Shown piece after piece: positions 25,586 through 34,236 of a DNA stretch of 64,000 nt. The position numbers and the translations under genes were made by a program. The stretch lies in assembly GCF_008107695.1 (NCBI RefSeq), contig NZ_VIRG01000066.1, forward strand, positions 186,001-250,000, written 5' to 3'. The notes below the pieces were generated by a model that had not been told where the DNA came from, searched no databases, and worked only from the letters and a program-made list of their open reading frames with translations. The DNA comes from Stappia sp. BW2 (GTDB lineage: Bacteria; Pseudomonadota; Alphaproteobacteria; Rhizobiales; Stappiaceae). How positions within the stretch are numbered: the first letter of the stretch is position 1; each line of letters opens with the position of its first letter.

Positions 25586-25613
25586 AAAAGCCCGCCAACC
25601 GGCGGGCTTTTCT
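25586..25613. terminator. Bidirectional terminator between metY and ctaA
   Basis: AAAAGCCCGCC (25586-25596) and GGCGGGCTTTT (25601-25611) form a perfect stem with a four-base loop and T-runs on both strands, suited to ending both convergent transcripts. Confidence 0.88.
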
Positions 25614-25694
25614 TTGCGATCTCAACTTCGGGGCAACTCGCCTGGCACCGCCTCGCGGCTGCGTGTTTACGCGTGGAAAGGCCTTTTCCGCACA

Positions 25695-26789
25695 CTAGTT
25701 GCGGATGGCAAACGGCCCCTTCAGAACAGCTACATAGTCGACGGCAGCCGCCAGGACGACGACCGCGAAGCCCTGATGCACCAACGCGATGGACAGCGGC
25801 ACTTGCCAGAGCAGCGTCAGAATGCCGAAGAGTGCCTGCAACATAACAAATCCACCCACGTGCGCGCCTGCCCTGCGCAGCTCCTTGCGCTGGCTCACAC
25901 GGAACGTGCTCCAGGCCAGCGCTACACCGGTGAAAACCAGCACGTAGGCCGTCATGCGATGCTGGAACTGGACCGTCATCACGTTTTCGAAAAAGTTCAG
26001 CCAGATAGGCTGAATGGCCAGCATGCCACGCGGGATAAACTGGCCATCCATCAGCGGCCAGGTGTTGAAGGTCAAACCGGCATTCAATCCGGCGACGAGA
26101 CCGCCCAGGAAAATTTGCACGAAGACCAGACAAAGGACCAGTTTTCCCAGCCCCGCGAGACGCTCCTGTTCCGTGCGCTCGGGAGCTGGCAGCGGTGTCA
26201 GCCGCCTCGCAATCCAGAAAAGATAGGCGAAAATGAACAATGCGAGCGTGAGATGGGTCGCCAACCTGTACTGACTGACATCCACACGTTCAACCAGCCC
26301 GGACGCCACCATCCACCAGCCGACGAATCCCTGAAGGCCGCCAAGCGCAAGGCCGACAAGCAGTCTGGGCTTCAACCAGGGCTCGATCCGCCCCATTGCC
26401 CAGAAGGCCACCATCGGCACAAAGAAGGCGACACCGATAAACCGGCCGAGCAGCCGATGTGCCCATTCCCACCAGAAGATGAACTTGAATTCCTCCAGGC
26501 TCATGCCCTTGTTGATGAGCTGGTATTCAGGAATTTGCCGGTATTTTTCCAACTCCTCTTCCCACTCGGTCTCGCTGAGCGGGGGAATGACACCGTGAAT
26601 GGGCTTCCATTCGGTGATCGACAGGCCGGATTCGGTCAACCGCGTGGCTCCGCCGACAACGACCATGGCAAGGATCAGCGCACACACGCAATAGAGCCAC
26701 CATCGGATAAGAGCCCTGTTCTGCCGCACCTTTTGCAATTTGGCCGGAAGCATCTGCTCGCTCTTCACACCTTCTGCAACTGCAATCAT
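25695..26789 (-). CDS. ctaA: Heme A synthase
   Basis: The 364-residue membrane protein oxidises the methyl group of heme O to give heme A for cytochrome c oxidase. It has eight predicted membrane helices and the family's paired heme-ligand histidines: EWAHRLLGR, LATHLTLA, QFQHRMTAY and LVHQGFA. The segment GGATRLTESGLSITEWKPIHG after the first helix is diagnostic of the COX15/CtaA type-2 branch found in alphaproteobacteria and mitochondria. The ATG at 26789 fits homologues; the longer frame to 26879 crosses the divergent promoter. It converges on metY and is divergent from a DUF2842 gene. Confidence 0.93.
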   Translation of the reverse strand: MIAVAEGVKSEQMLPAKLQKVRQNRALIRWWLYCVCALILAMVVVGGATRLTESGLSITEWKPIHGVIPPLSETEWEEELEKYRQIPEYQLINKGMSLEEFKFIFWWEWAHRLLGRFIGVAFFVPMVAFWAMGRIEPWLKPRLLVGLALGGLQGFVGWWMVASGLVERVDVSQYRLATHLTLALFIFAYLFWIARRLTPLPAPERTEQERLAGLGKLVLCLVFVQIFLGGLVAGLNAGLTFNTWPLMDGQFIPRGMLAIQPIWLNFFENVMTVQFQHRMTAYVLVFTGVALAWSTFRVSQRKELRRAGAHVGGFVMLQALFGILTLLWQVPLSIALVHQGFAVVVLAAAVDYVAVLKGPFAIRN

Positions 26790-26937
26790 GACCCGCTTCC
26801 GGAAATGTTTATCGTGAGTTTGACCTTTGGCTTGCGGAGATATAGGTGCTGAAGCAAGACGGCAAGCGGTGCGGGGCAATTTGCGGCAAAAGGTCCCTCA
26901 TCGCGGCTTCACACTCGCATTACGGAAACGCCTGACA

Positions 26938-27153
26938 ATGGTTCCCTCGTTTCGCAAGTTTATCGGCATGGTGCTGCTGGTGGTTTTCGTGGTGGTTTAT
27001 GCCCTCACCGCGATGGTGATCGGTGACCTGACCCTGCAGCAATCGTCGAACACGATCCGCTTCATCTACTTCGGCATCGCAGGACTGGCCTGGGTGATCC
27101 CGGCGGGTGCGATTATCTGGTGGATGGAAAGAGGCGGGAAAAACCGGACCTGA
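26938..27153 (+). CDS. DUF2842 small membrane protein
   Basis: The 71-residue protein has two membrane helices and matches DUF2842, a family restricted largely to alphaproteobacteria. It shows RKFIGMVLLVVFVVVYALTAM and GIAGLAWVIPAGAIIWWMER. The ATG at 26938 begins exactly at the family start; the longer frame from 26827 does not fit. It is divergent from ctaA, which is a frequent arrangement in the group. Its last 41 bases overlap the convergent deacetylase gene. Confidence 0.82.
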   Translation: MVPSFRKFIGMVLLVVFVVVYALTAMVIGDLTLQQSSNTIRFIYFGIAGLAWVIPAGAIIWWMERGGKNRT

Positions 27154-28213
27154 CACCAAAACCATTGGCGGCCCACCGGGCAACCCGGTACAGCGCGAAA
27201 GGTGCGCCTGTCAGATACTGGTCAACGACCGAAGGGTCCTGAAAGCGGCCATTCAGCGAGACGCGCGGTAACATCATCGGGTCCCGTGCGTTGACGGATT
27301 GAAGCACCCCGGGAAGCGTCGTTACAGCCGAAGCAAAGCCGATCTCCCGCAAAATATCCGCATCGCGCTGGGAGACAGCGTGTGATTTTCCATACGGATA
27401 TGCATAGTGTTTTGGTCGGCGGCCAAGCTCTTTCTCGAGCCGTTCCAGCCCCTCACTCACGTCTTTAAGGGCAGCGTCTTCGTCCAGCCGTGCCATGGCG
27501 AAATGATTGCGGCTGTGAGCACCGATGGTCACCAGCGGGTCGCCAGCCAGTTGGCGCGTCTCGTCCCAGGACATCATCTGCCTGTCGGCCAGCGCTCTCA
27601 GATCGACACCATATCTTTCGGCAAGCGACCGTATGATCTTGCGCTGATCCAGTTCGGCGACTTCCAGCGTCAGATGATCGACGATCTTATCGAAACGCGC
27701 ATTCTTTTCCGCGACGGTTCTGCACGAGATACCGGTGCTGCCCTGCGCGTCGCTAAAGACCACTTCCTCATTTTCCGCAACGATCTGCTCCAGAGCGAGC
27801 CACCACAGCTCACTGGTCCGATCGATCAGACCGCTGGTGACGAACACCGTGAAAGGTGCTTCCAGTTCCTTGAGGACCGGATAGGCAACAGTGAGATTGT
27901 CCCGGTAGCCGTCATCGAATGTCAAAACCGCGTAGCGGCGGTGCCCGTAGCCGGACTTGAGCAGATCGACGGCTTCGTCCAGAGAGATGATTTCATAGCC
28001 GTTGGCGCGGATACGATCGACCGCAAGTTTCAGAAACTCGGGCGTGATCTCAAGATGACGGTTGGGTTGAAAGGCATCAGGGCGTGCCGGCCGCACGTGG
28101 TGCATCATGAACACGGCACCGCAGCCCTGGGTGAACGGTGCCAGCATACGGCCGAGCCCCGTTCCCTTCAGCACACTGAATGCGCGTGTTACCGTTTTTT
28201 GCCGCATGCCCAT
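27113..28213 (-). CDS. Polysaccharide deacetylase (NodB-like) family protein
   Basis: The 366-residue protein carries a NodB homology domain at about residues 85-240. Motif 1 is VLTFDDGYRDN with the catalytic and metal-binding Asp pair, and motif 2 is IGAHSRNHFAMA with the metal His residues. AYPYGK, a family motif, follows. There is no obvious signal peptide. It probably removes acetyl or other N-acyl groups from a polysaccharide precursor on the cytoplasmic side. It lies at the left edge of the surface polysaccharide genes. Its 3' end overlaps the DUF2842 gene tail-to-tail by 41 bases. Confidence 0.87.
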   Translation of the reverse strand: MGMRQKTVTRAFSVLKGTGLGRMLAPFTQGCGAVFMMHHVRPARPDAFQPNRHLEITPEFLKLAVDRIRANGYEIISLDEAVDLLKSGYGHRRYAVLTFDDGYRDNLTVAYPVLKELEAPFTVFVTSGLIDRTSELWWLALEQIVAENEEVVFSDAQGSTGISCRTVAEKNARFDKIVDHLTLEVAELDQRKIIRSLAERYGVDLRALADRQMMSWDETRQLAGDPLVTIGAHSRNHFAMARLDEDAALKDVSEGLERLEKELGRRPKHYAYPYGKSHAVSQRDADILREIGFASAVTTLPGVLQSVNARDPMMLPRVSLNGRFQDPSVVDQYLTGAPFALYRVARWAANGFGVRSGFSRLFPSTR

Positions 28214-28412
28214 GTGGCCGCAATGCCCGCCTTGCTAGAATGTGCCAGTTAGGCACGGTTTCTTTAACAATTATTGCTAAATCTATCGAGACTTAGCTCG
28301 ATCTGCCATCGCGGCGTCCAGTCTTTCCTCAATGTTCGTTCAAAATGGTTTATCCAATTTTCAAATGCCGTATCAGCCTGTTCACCAAGCGCACGGTTGT
28401 AAGGTGAACACC

Positions 28413-29582
28413 ATGGCCGCAGCCAATCTTGAACTGTCCATTTTCTCGAGGCTTAGCGAAGCGCAGCCCGACTGGCAACAACTAAAGAGTGTGCCGCACA
28501 GTAATCCCTACCAGTCCCCCTCCTGGCTCATCAGCTGGTTCGAGACGATAGGCAAAAGCTTGAACTGCGTTCCTGTAATCGTCGTCGGCCGGCGACAGGA
28601 TGAGCCTCTCTTCGTGCTGCCTCTGCAACTGGAAAGATCCGCAGGCACGTCCACCCTGACCTTTCTCGGCCACCAGAACGGCAACCAGAACACCGGTCTC
28701 TGGAATGCAGATTTTTACCGCACTGTCACCCCGGCAGAGATGCAGGACTTGCTGTCTGACGTCTGCCGGCAGATCGGTGCAGACCTCCTGAAACTGGAAA
28801 ACGTTCCAGACAATTGGCAGGGCCGCGGCCATCCGCTGGTCTTGGAGTGCGCCACTGCAAGCCCGAGCCCTGTTTTTGCCTCTGCCCTGCCCGATGAATT
28901 CGAGCAGTTTTTCAATGCCACACACAGCAAGTCGTCACGCAAGAACCTTCTGCGCAAGGAACGGCACCTGCGTGCCGCCGGTGACTACAGGGTTGTCAAA
29001 GCCTCTGACCGCGCCGACAAGCAACGCGGCCTGGATGCGTTTTTCGAGCAACGAGCCTTTAGAGCGAAGGCAGCAGGCATCCCCAATGTCTTCTCGCAAC
29101 GTCCCGCCAGAACGTTTCTCTCCACCGCGCTGGGGCTCAACGCAACGGCTGACACACAGGTTCAGGAGCCAAATCCGCTGGACCTCTGGTTTCTGGAAAC
29201 GGACGGTCGAATCCGGGCCACTTATCTGTGCGTCGAACATGGAGCGACCCTTTACGCCTACAGCAACAGCGTCGCCCACGACGACATGCTGCCCAACAGC
29301 CCCGGCTTGGTGCTGATCAAGGAAATCATCGAGCGGGCATGTGCGGACCCAAGGTTCGAAACACTTGACCTCGGCCTTGGCGAAGAACGCTACAAGACCG
29401 GCTGGGCGGAGCCTGTGTTGCTGAAAGACAGTCTGCTGGCGATGAGCTGGAAGGGAGCGTTGCGATTGCGCTTGGAGGCAGCACGCTTGAACACCAAGGC
29501 CCGTCTGCGCAATTCCGCGACCCTATGGCCGCTGATCCGGCGTCTGAGGAAGTGGAAAGCAGGCATCGGCCAGGGCGGCTGA
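28413..29582 (+). CDS. CelD/BioF2-like GNAT acetyltransferase of the polysaccharide locus
   Basis: The 389-residue protein resembles the CelD/FemAB-like acyltransferases (Acetyltransf_6) found in cellulose and exopolysaccharide loci. It contains two GNAT-like halves. Recognisable segments are NPYQSPSWLISWFETIG, the basic SSRKNLLRKERHLRAAG linker, and LDLGLGEERYKTGWA near the end, which is diagnostic of this family. Acylation of a sugar or a lipid-linked intermediate is likely. The ATG at 28413 has AAGGTG upstream; an earlier start at 28332 is less likely. Its neighbours are the deacetylase and the Wzz-type gene. Confidence 0.83.
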   Translation: MAAANLELSIFSRLSEAQPDWQQLKSVPHSNPYQSPSWLISWFETIGKSLNCVPVIVVGRRQDEPLFVLPLQLERSAGTSTLTFLGHQNGNQNTGLWNADFYRTVTPAEMQDLLSDVCRQIGADLLKLENVPDNWQGRGHPLVLECATASPSPVFASALPDEFEQFFNATHSKSSRKNLLRKERHLRAAGDYRVVKASDRADKQRGLDAFFEQRAFRAKAAGIPNVFSQRPARTFLSTALGLNATADTQVQEPNPLDLWFLETDGRIRATYLCVEHGATLYAYSNSVAHDDMLPNSPGLVLIKEIIERACADPRFETLDLGLGEERYKTGWAEPVLLKDSLLAMSWKGALRLRLEAARLNTKARLRNSATLWPLIRRLRKWKAGIGQGG

Positions 29583-29616
29583 GCAAAGCGCCTGTCTACT
29601 GTTGCAGGCCAGCTCT

Positions 29617-32145
29617 TCAGGCGGCGTGTCCGTCGCCGTTTCGGCGCGGCCCCGGACCAGCGCCGTCTGGTATCACGACTTCCACCTTTGCTCCGGTGTT
29701 GTGCGCCAGAAGGTTCGCCGCGCTCTGCAGTTCGTGACTGTGGTCTGGGGCAGACGCAGCTATCAAAACCCTGTCCGCAAAACTCAACATGCGGGCACTT
29801 GCCAGCGATCCATCAATCGCCCCGAGATCAACGACAACGGTTTCGTATGTCGACTTGATCGCTTCCAGGGCCAGTTTGAAACGCTCCGAATTCACCATCT
29901 CGTCCGTGATTTCGACCCGGCCTGCCTCAATGATATGCGCCTTTGACCCTGCATCCCTGTAAACCACCTTGGCGAAGGGAGCCGTGCCGGCAACGATATC
30001 GGAAAAGCCTTCCGCACCCTTCGAGTTGGACTGGTCGGGGAAGACCTCCATGATGAGCGAAGACTTGCCGCGTCCGGCGGCTTTCCGGATCAGATCGAAC
30101 GCGAGTTCATGAGACAGGGCTTCGTCGTCCACACTGAGAACAACGACGCGGCCTGCTGCTTCAACATCGTCCGCATGCATCGTCTTCAGCTGCTCTTCAG
30201 GCTTGTCACGTCTTTTGGACCTGGTTGCCGCGACAACCGCTGCAGGCATGACGTCCGCTTCCGGGGCGTCCTCGTCGATGTCCTTGGAACCCCGTATGTC
30301 GTCGACCGGGTCTTGGCTGTCTGCCACCGGGACCGGGCTGCCTGCAACAGAGGCCTGGCTGACTTCGGCATCCTGGCCGGTCTTTTTTCCACGGCCAAGA
30401 AGCTTGCCGGCCAGAATCCCAACGCGGCCCTTCGGTCGAACGGGCTTCTCCGAGGTCTCGGCTTGTGGCTCAGGTCTTTTCTCGGAAACCTTTTCTTCGG
30501 TTGGTTCCGGAACGCTCTCTACGCTTTCAACACTCTCAATGGCTTCAGGCACGTCCGGTTCTGCCGCACGAGGCGTATCGGATGTGTTCCACTCGCCGGG
30601 CTCTATCCTGTAGCTGGCGACGGTCTGACCATAGCCCCCGCCCCAGCCAGGGTTGCCACCTCGCGAGGAATCGTCAGGCCCGGTCTTTGGCCGCTCTTCC
30701 ATGGGCGGGGCAACGCGTTGCCCGGCAGAGGGGCCATCCTGCATCCTGTAAAGTGCGGCTCCGTTCAGGAATTCGCGCATGAGCACAAATGCACACCCGA
30801 GAATAAAGGTCACAAGCGCGGCGATGATGGTGCTGGCAATGATCTTTGGCGAATCCGGCTCCACCGGAACGCTGGCCCGCGAGATGATCCTCGCATCGGC
30901 GGGCAGAACCTGTGCCCGCAAGCGGGAGTCGGCTTCCTGATAGCTTAAAAGCAACTGATCAAGCTGGGCCGCCTTGGCATTGGCTTCCCGCTCCAGTTCC
31001 GTTAGCCGTGCCTGATCGGCGTTGGATTTAGCGGCGGCCTTTTTCAACTCGTCAAGGCGAGCTCCGAGCGCCTTTGCGCGCTGGTCTGCCACCTTGGCAT
31101 CATTTTCCAGGCCCTGCAGAACCTTGCGCGCTTCCGACCGGATTTGCCGGTCATAATCCCCAAGCTGAGACTGCAGAGCCTTGAGTTGGGGATGGTTGGG
31201 CAGCAGCGTGATGGAAAGTTCGGCAATGTTCGACTGAATTTCGACCTGGCGTTCGCGTAACCGCTGGATGAGCGCGGAGCTCAGAACTTCACTGGCGGTT
31301 TCAAGCGATCCACCCGAATTCAACAATTCGCGAATGAGATCGGCCTTTGCCTGCGATTCAGCCTTGGCGGACTGAGCTTCGGAATAAGCCGTGCTTGTTT
31401 CGGCAAGTTGCTGCTGATTGAGCGGGATGTTATCGGCGCCTATCAGCAGATCGGCGCGCGCACGGAAATCAGACACCGCCTGCCGCGCCGCCTGAACTTC
31501 CTTGCGCAATTCAACGATCTGAGGTTCCAGAGCTGCGGAGGCCCGCTCAGTCGTTTGACGTTTGGCGCTGGACTGAACCGACAGATATTCGTCAAGAATC
31601 GTATTGGCGACCTTGGCAGCCAGAACCGGGCTTTCGGCGGTGTAATCGACCGCGATGACGCGGGAACCCTCCAGCCGGTAGATTTCCAGATTCTTGTAAT
31701 AGTGTTTGAGGACCCGTTCTTCCTGGCTGTTGCCTTCCGTCTTGGTGCCGAGCCCGACCAGAGACAACAGAATGTTCACGAGGCTGCCATCGTCATTGGC
31801 ATCGAATTCGGGAATCGCAGCAAGGTTGAGCTTGTTCGCAACGCGGCGTGCCAGGTCAGCGGACTTGAGAAGCTGCACTTGGCTGACAACACCTTCGCTG
31901 TCCAGCAGGGCCCGCTCTTCCTCCTGCCCTCGCGCAGCACCGGGCAGGTTGTCCGTGCTTTCAATGATGATACGCGCTTCGGCCTTGTATTTGGGCGCAA
32001 CAAACTGAAGCCCCAGAAAAACGGCAACCGTAACGAAAAGCGTAAGCGGCAAAAGCCAGCCCAGGGATCGCGCGATCGTCCGCAACAGACCACCCAGATC
32101 CAGCGCCATGTCGTCTTCGGAATGTGTCTGCCGTTCAGCATTCAT
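29617..32145 (-). CDS. Wzz/GumC-type polysaccharide co-polymerase with degenerate kinase domain
   Basis: The 842-residue protein has the Wzz N-terminal domain (membrane helix near residue 30, LGWLLPLTLFVTVAVFLGL), a long periplasmic coiled coil (about 180-400) with the GNVR-type region, a second membrane helix (IIASTIIAALVTFILGCAFV near 440), a disordered acidic and proline-rich stretch (about 470-630), and a C-terminal P-loop-like domain (about 660-842). In that last domain the position of the Walker A loop reads SVDDEALSHELAF and the Walker A' position reads SLIMEVFPD, so neither nucleotide motif is intact. No tyrosine cluster follows. It probably sets chain length without kinase activity. 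The ATG at 32145 has TGGAG upstream. Confidence 0.87.
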   Translation of the reverse strand: MNAERQTHSEDDMALDLGGLLRTIARSLGWLLPLTLFVTVAVFLGLQFVAPKYKAEARIIIESTDNLPGAARGQEEERALLDSEGVVSQVQLLKSADLARRVANKLNLAAIPEFDANDDGSLVNILLSLVGLGTKTEGNSQEERVLKHYYKNLEIYRLEGSRVIAVDYTAESPVLAAKVANTILDEYLSVQSSAKRQTTERASAALEPQIVELRKEVQAARQAVSDFRARADLLIGADNIPLNQQQLAETSTAYSEAQSAKAESQAKADLIRELLNSGGSLETASEVLSSALIQRLRERQVEIQSNIAELSITLLPNHPQLKALQSQLGDYDRQIRSEARKVLQGLENDAKVADQRAKALGARLDELKKAAAKSNADQARLTELEREANAKAAQLDQLLLSYQEADSRLRAQVLPADARIISRASVPVEPDSPKIIASTIIAALVTFILGCAFVLMREFLNGAALYRMQDGPSAGQRVAPPMEERPKTGPDDSSRGGNPGWGGGYGQTVASYRIEPGEWNTSDTPRAAEPDVPEAIESVESVESVPEPTEEKVSEKRPEPQAETSEKPVRPKGRVGILAGKLLGRGKKTGQDAEVSQASVAGSPVPVADSQDPVDDIRGSKDIDEDAPEADVMPAAVVAATRSKRRDKPEEQLKTMHADDVEAAGRVVVLSVDDEALSHELAFDLIRKAAGRGKSSLIMEVFPDQSNSKGAEGFSDIVAGTAPFAKVVYRDAGSKAHIIEAGRVEITDEMVNSERFKLALEAIKSTYETVVVDLGAIDGSLASARMLSFADRVLIAASAPDHSHELQSAANLLAHNTGAKVEVVIPDGAGPGPRRNGDGHAA

Positions 32146-32342
32146 CACTTGAAACTCCAAAATATCGGCAAACTATGTCGAATTATGGTAAGCGTTCGGT
32201 TAAGGCGCATATAGTTTCCCTGGCGGCCCTGTTAAGAAATGCATGCGCATATTTGACAGGGTATCCAGCATGTCTTTTCTGCTCTTCACCCTCAATTAAC
32301 CATAAAGCGCGATCCTGTCTCCGAATTGTAGGAGAGTCGTTG

Positions 32343-32900
32343 ATGCGAATGAGAGCGCTTGTTGTCCTGGGCCTGTGCCTAGGCCTTGCTGCATGCAGCG
32401 GGTACAGACAGCCGCCGACAGCGTTTCATGAAACACTGACCCAGCCTTACCGCTTGGACTCGAGCGATAAGCTGCGCATTATCGTGTTTGGCCAGGACGA
32501 CCTGTCGAACACCTATGTTGTTGATCAGGCTGGATATATTTCTTTCCCGCTGGTCGGCAACGTCGCAGCACGCGGCAAGACGCAGCAAGGGCTGGCAGCC
32601 GAAATTGCAACCAAGCTGCGCAAGGGTTATATCCGCGATCCGGACGTGTCGGTGGAAGTCGACACCTATCGCCCGATCTTCGTCATGGGTGAGGTGCAAA
32701 ATGCAGGCCAGTATAATTACGTCGCCGGCATGACCGTTCAAAACGCCATCGCAACGGCGGGCGGTTTCAGTGCGCGGGCGCTTCAATCGAATGTGGATAT
32801 CACCCGGCAGCTCAACGGTGAAATTCTAAACGGTCGTGTTCCTATTTCGGACCCAGTGCGCCCCGGTGACACAATTTACGTCCGCGAACGTTATTTTTAG
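32343..32900 (+). CDS. Polysaccharide export lipoprotein (Wza/ExoF-like)
   Basis: The 185-residue protein begins with a lipoprotein signal ending in LGLAAC, so it should be anchored in the outer membrane or periplasm. It then has a Poly_export domain (YRLDSSDKLRIIVFGQDDLSNTYVVDQAGYISFPL would span its start) and one SLBB repeat (FVMGEVQNAGQYNYVAGMTV). It is shorter than full Wza and lacks the C-terminal outer-membrane helix region, as is common in GumB/ExoF-type partners. AGGAG precedes the ATG. It is divergent from the Wzz-type gene and starts the plus-strand polysaccharide operon. Confidence 0.9.
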   Translation: MRMRALVVLGLCLGLAACSGYRQPPTAFHETLTQPYRLDSSDKLRIIVFGQDDLSNTYVVDQAGYISFPLVGNVAARGKTQQGLAAEIATKLRKGYIRDPDVSVEVDTYRPIFVMGEVQNAGQYNYVAGMTVQNAIATAGGFSARALQSNVDITRQLNGEILNGRVPISDPVRPGDTIYVRERYF

Positions 32901-33006
32901 GCCTCCGCTAAGTTAACGGTGGACTCACTACCCTTTGTTAGGATGCAGTCTCAGGGCCCCACAGGTTCAAAAAGAAACCTGGGGGTGGATACAGGGATAT
33001 TGCATC

Positions 33007-34236
33007 ATGACAACGACCCCAATGCGGATCGTGCATTGCGTGCGTTCGCCCATTGGCGGCATTTTCCGCCACATTCGGGATCTTGCTATCTGCCAGTCGG
33101 AAGCGGGACACGATGTCGGGATCGTATGCGACAGCAGCACGGGCAGTGCGTTCGACAATCAGCTTCTTGAGGAAGTGAAGCCGAAACTTTCGCTTGGCCT
33201 TGCGCGATTTCCCATGAAACGTCAGCTCACCATCCAGGACCTGACGGCGACTGTTTCCCTCTACAGGCACATCCGGGATCTCAAACCAGACATTCTGCAT
33301 GGACATGGAGCCAAAGGGGGCGCGTATGCGCGCCTGATCGGCACTGTGCTGCGGTTGCGCGGCCAGAAAACCGCCCGGGTCTATTGCCCGCACGGCGGCA
33401 GTCTGCATTACGATCCCAACCGGTTCGAAGGCCGTGTCTATCACTTGCTGGAGCGTCTTCTCGGCCGCATGACGGACGGGCTGATCTTCGTCTCGGACTA
33501 CGAGGCGGCAGCTTATGAAAGCAAGGTCGGTCTTCCGAGAGCGCGCTCGCGAATCGTTTACAACGGGCTGACAGCAGACGAATTCCAACCCGTTTCCCCC
33601 AATCATGATGCCGCCGATTTCCTCTACATCGGCATGCTGCGGGATCTGAAGGGACCGGACCTTTTCATCGAGGCGATTTACAACATTCGCCTGAAAACCG
33701 GCACCGCGCCGAAGGCTCACATCGTTGGCGAAGGCCCCGACGAAGAGCGCTATCGGAACATGGTCAAAAAGCTGGGGCTGGAGGGCGCAATTACGTTCCA
33801 CGGTGCCCTGCCCGCCCGAGAGGCGTTCAAACTCGCGAGAACTGTGGTTGTTCCGTCGCGTGCGGAAGCCATGCCTTACATCATTCTGGAGACCGTGGCC
33901 GCGGAACGACCACTGATCGCAACGCGGGTCGGCGGTATTCCGGAAATTTTCGGCCGCTACTCCAACCGCCTGGTGGCGCCGGGTCATATCGGCAAACTCA
34001 CCACGGCCATGGAAGAAGCCCTTGCAGATCCGGCACAAATGGCTCAGCAGGCAAAAAGTCTGCGCAGCTGTCTTGCCGAAACATTCTCGGTCGACCTGAT
34101 GAACGACAGAATTACGACCCTCTATCAGGAAATCCAGGGCATCGCTCCGACCGATAGCTCGTCGTCCGCCAGGGTTGAAAGTGTCTCCGCGGCAAGCCAC
34201 GTGCAGACTGTACTTGCCAGATCGAGCAACCAATAA
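33007..34236 (+). CDS. Glycosyltransferase family 4 protein
   Basis: The 409-residue protein has the two Rossmann domains of GT-B enzymes. The N-terminal domain contains SPIGGIFRHIRDLAI and HGHGAKGGAYARL. The C-terminal GT4 domain has FLYIGMLRDLKGPDLFIEA, VGEGPDEERY and the nucleotide-sugar-binding PSRAEAMPYIILETVA with the E-x7-E pattern. It adds a sugar to the lipid-linked repeat unit; the donor is not determined by sequence. The stop codon overlaps the start of the following sugar transferase (TAATG), so the pair is translationally coupled. Confidence 0.92.
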   Translation: MTTTPMRIVHCVRSPIGGIFRHIRDLAICQSEAGHDVGIVCDSSTGSAFDNQLLEEVKPKLSLGLARFPMKRQLTIQDLTATVSLYRHIRDLKPDILHGHGAKGGAYARLIGTVLRLRGQKTARVYCPHGGSLHYDPNRFEGRVYHLLERLLGRMTDGLIFVSDYEAAAYESKVGLPRARSRIVYNGLTADEFQPVSPNHDAADFLYIGMLRDLKGPDLFIEAIYNIRLKTGTAPKAHIVGEGPDEERYRNMVKKLGLEGAITFHGALPAREAFKLARTVVVPSRAEAMPYIILETVAAERPLIATRVGGIPEIFGRYSNRLVAPGHIGKLTTAMEEALADPAQMAQQAKSLRSCLAETFSVDLMNDRITTLYQEIQGIAPTDSSSSARVESVSAASHVQTVLARSSNQ

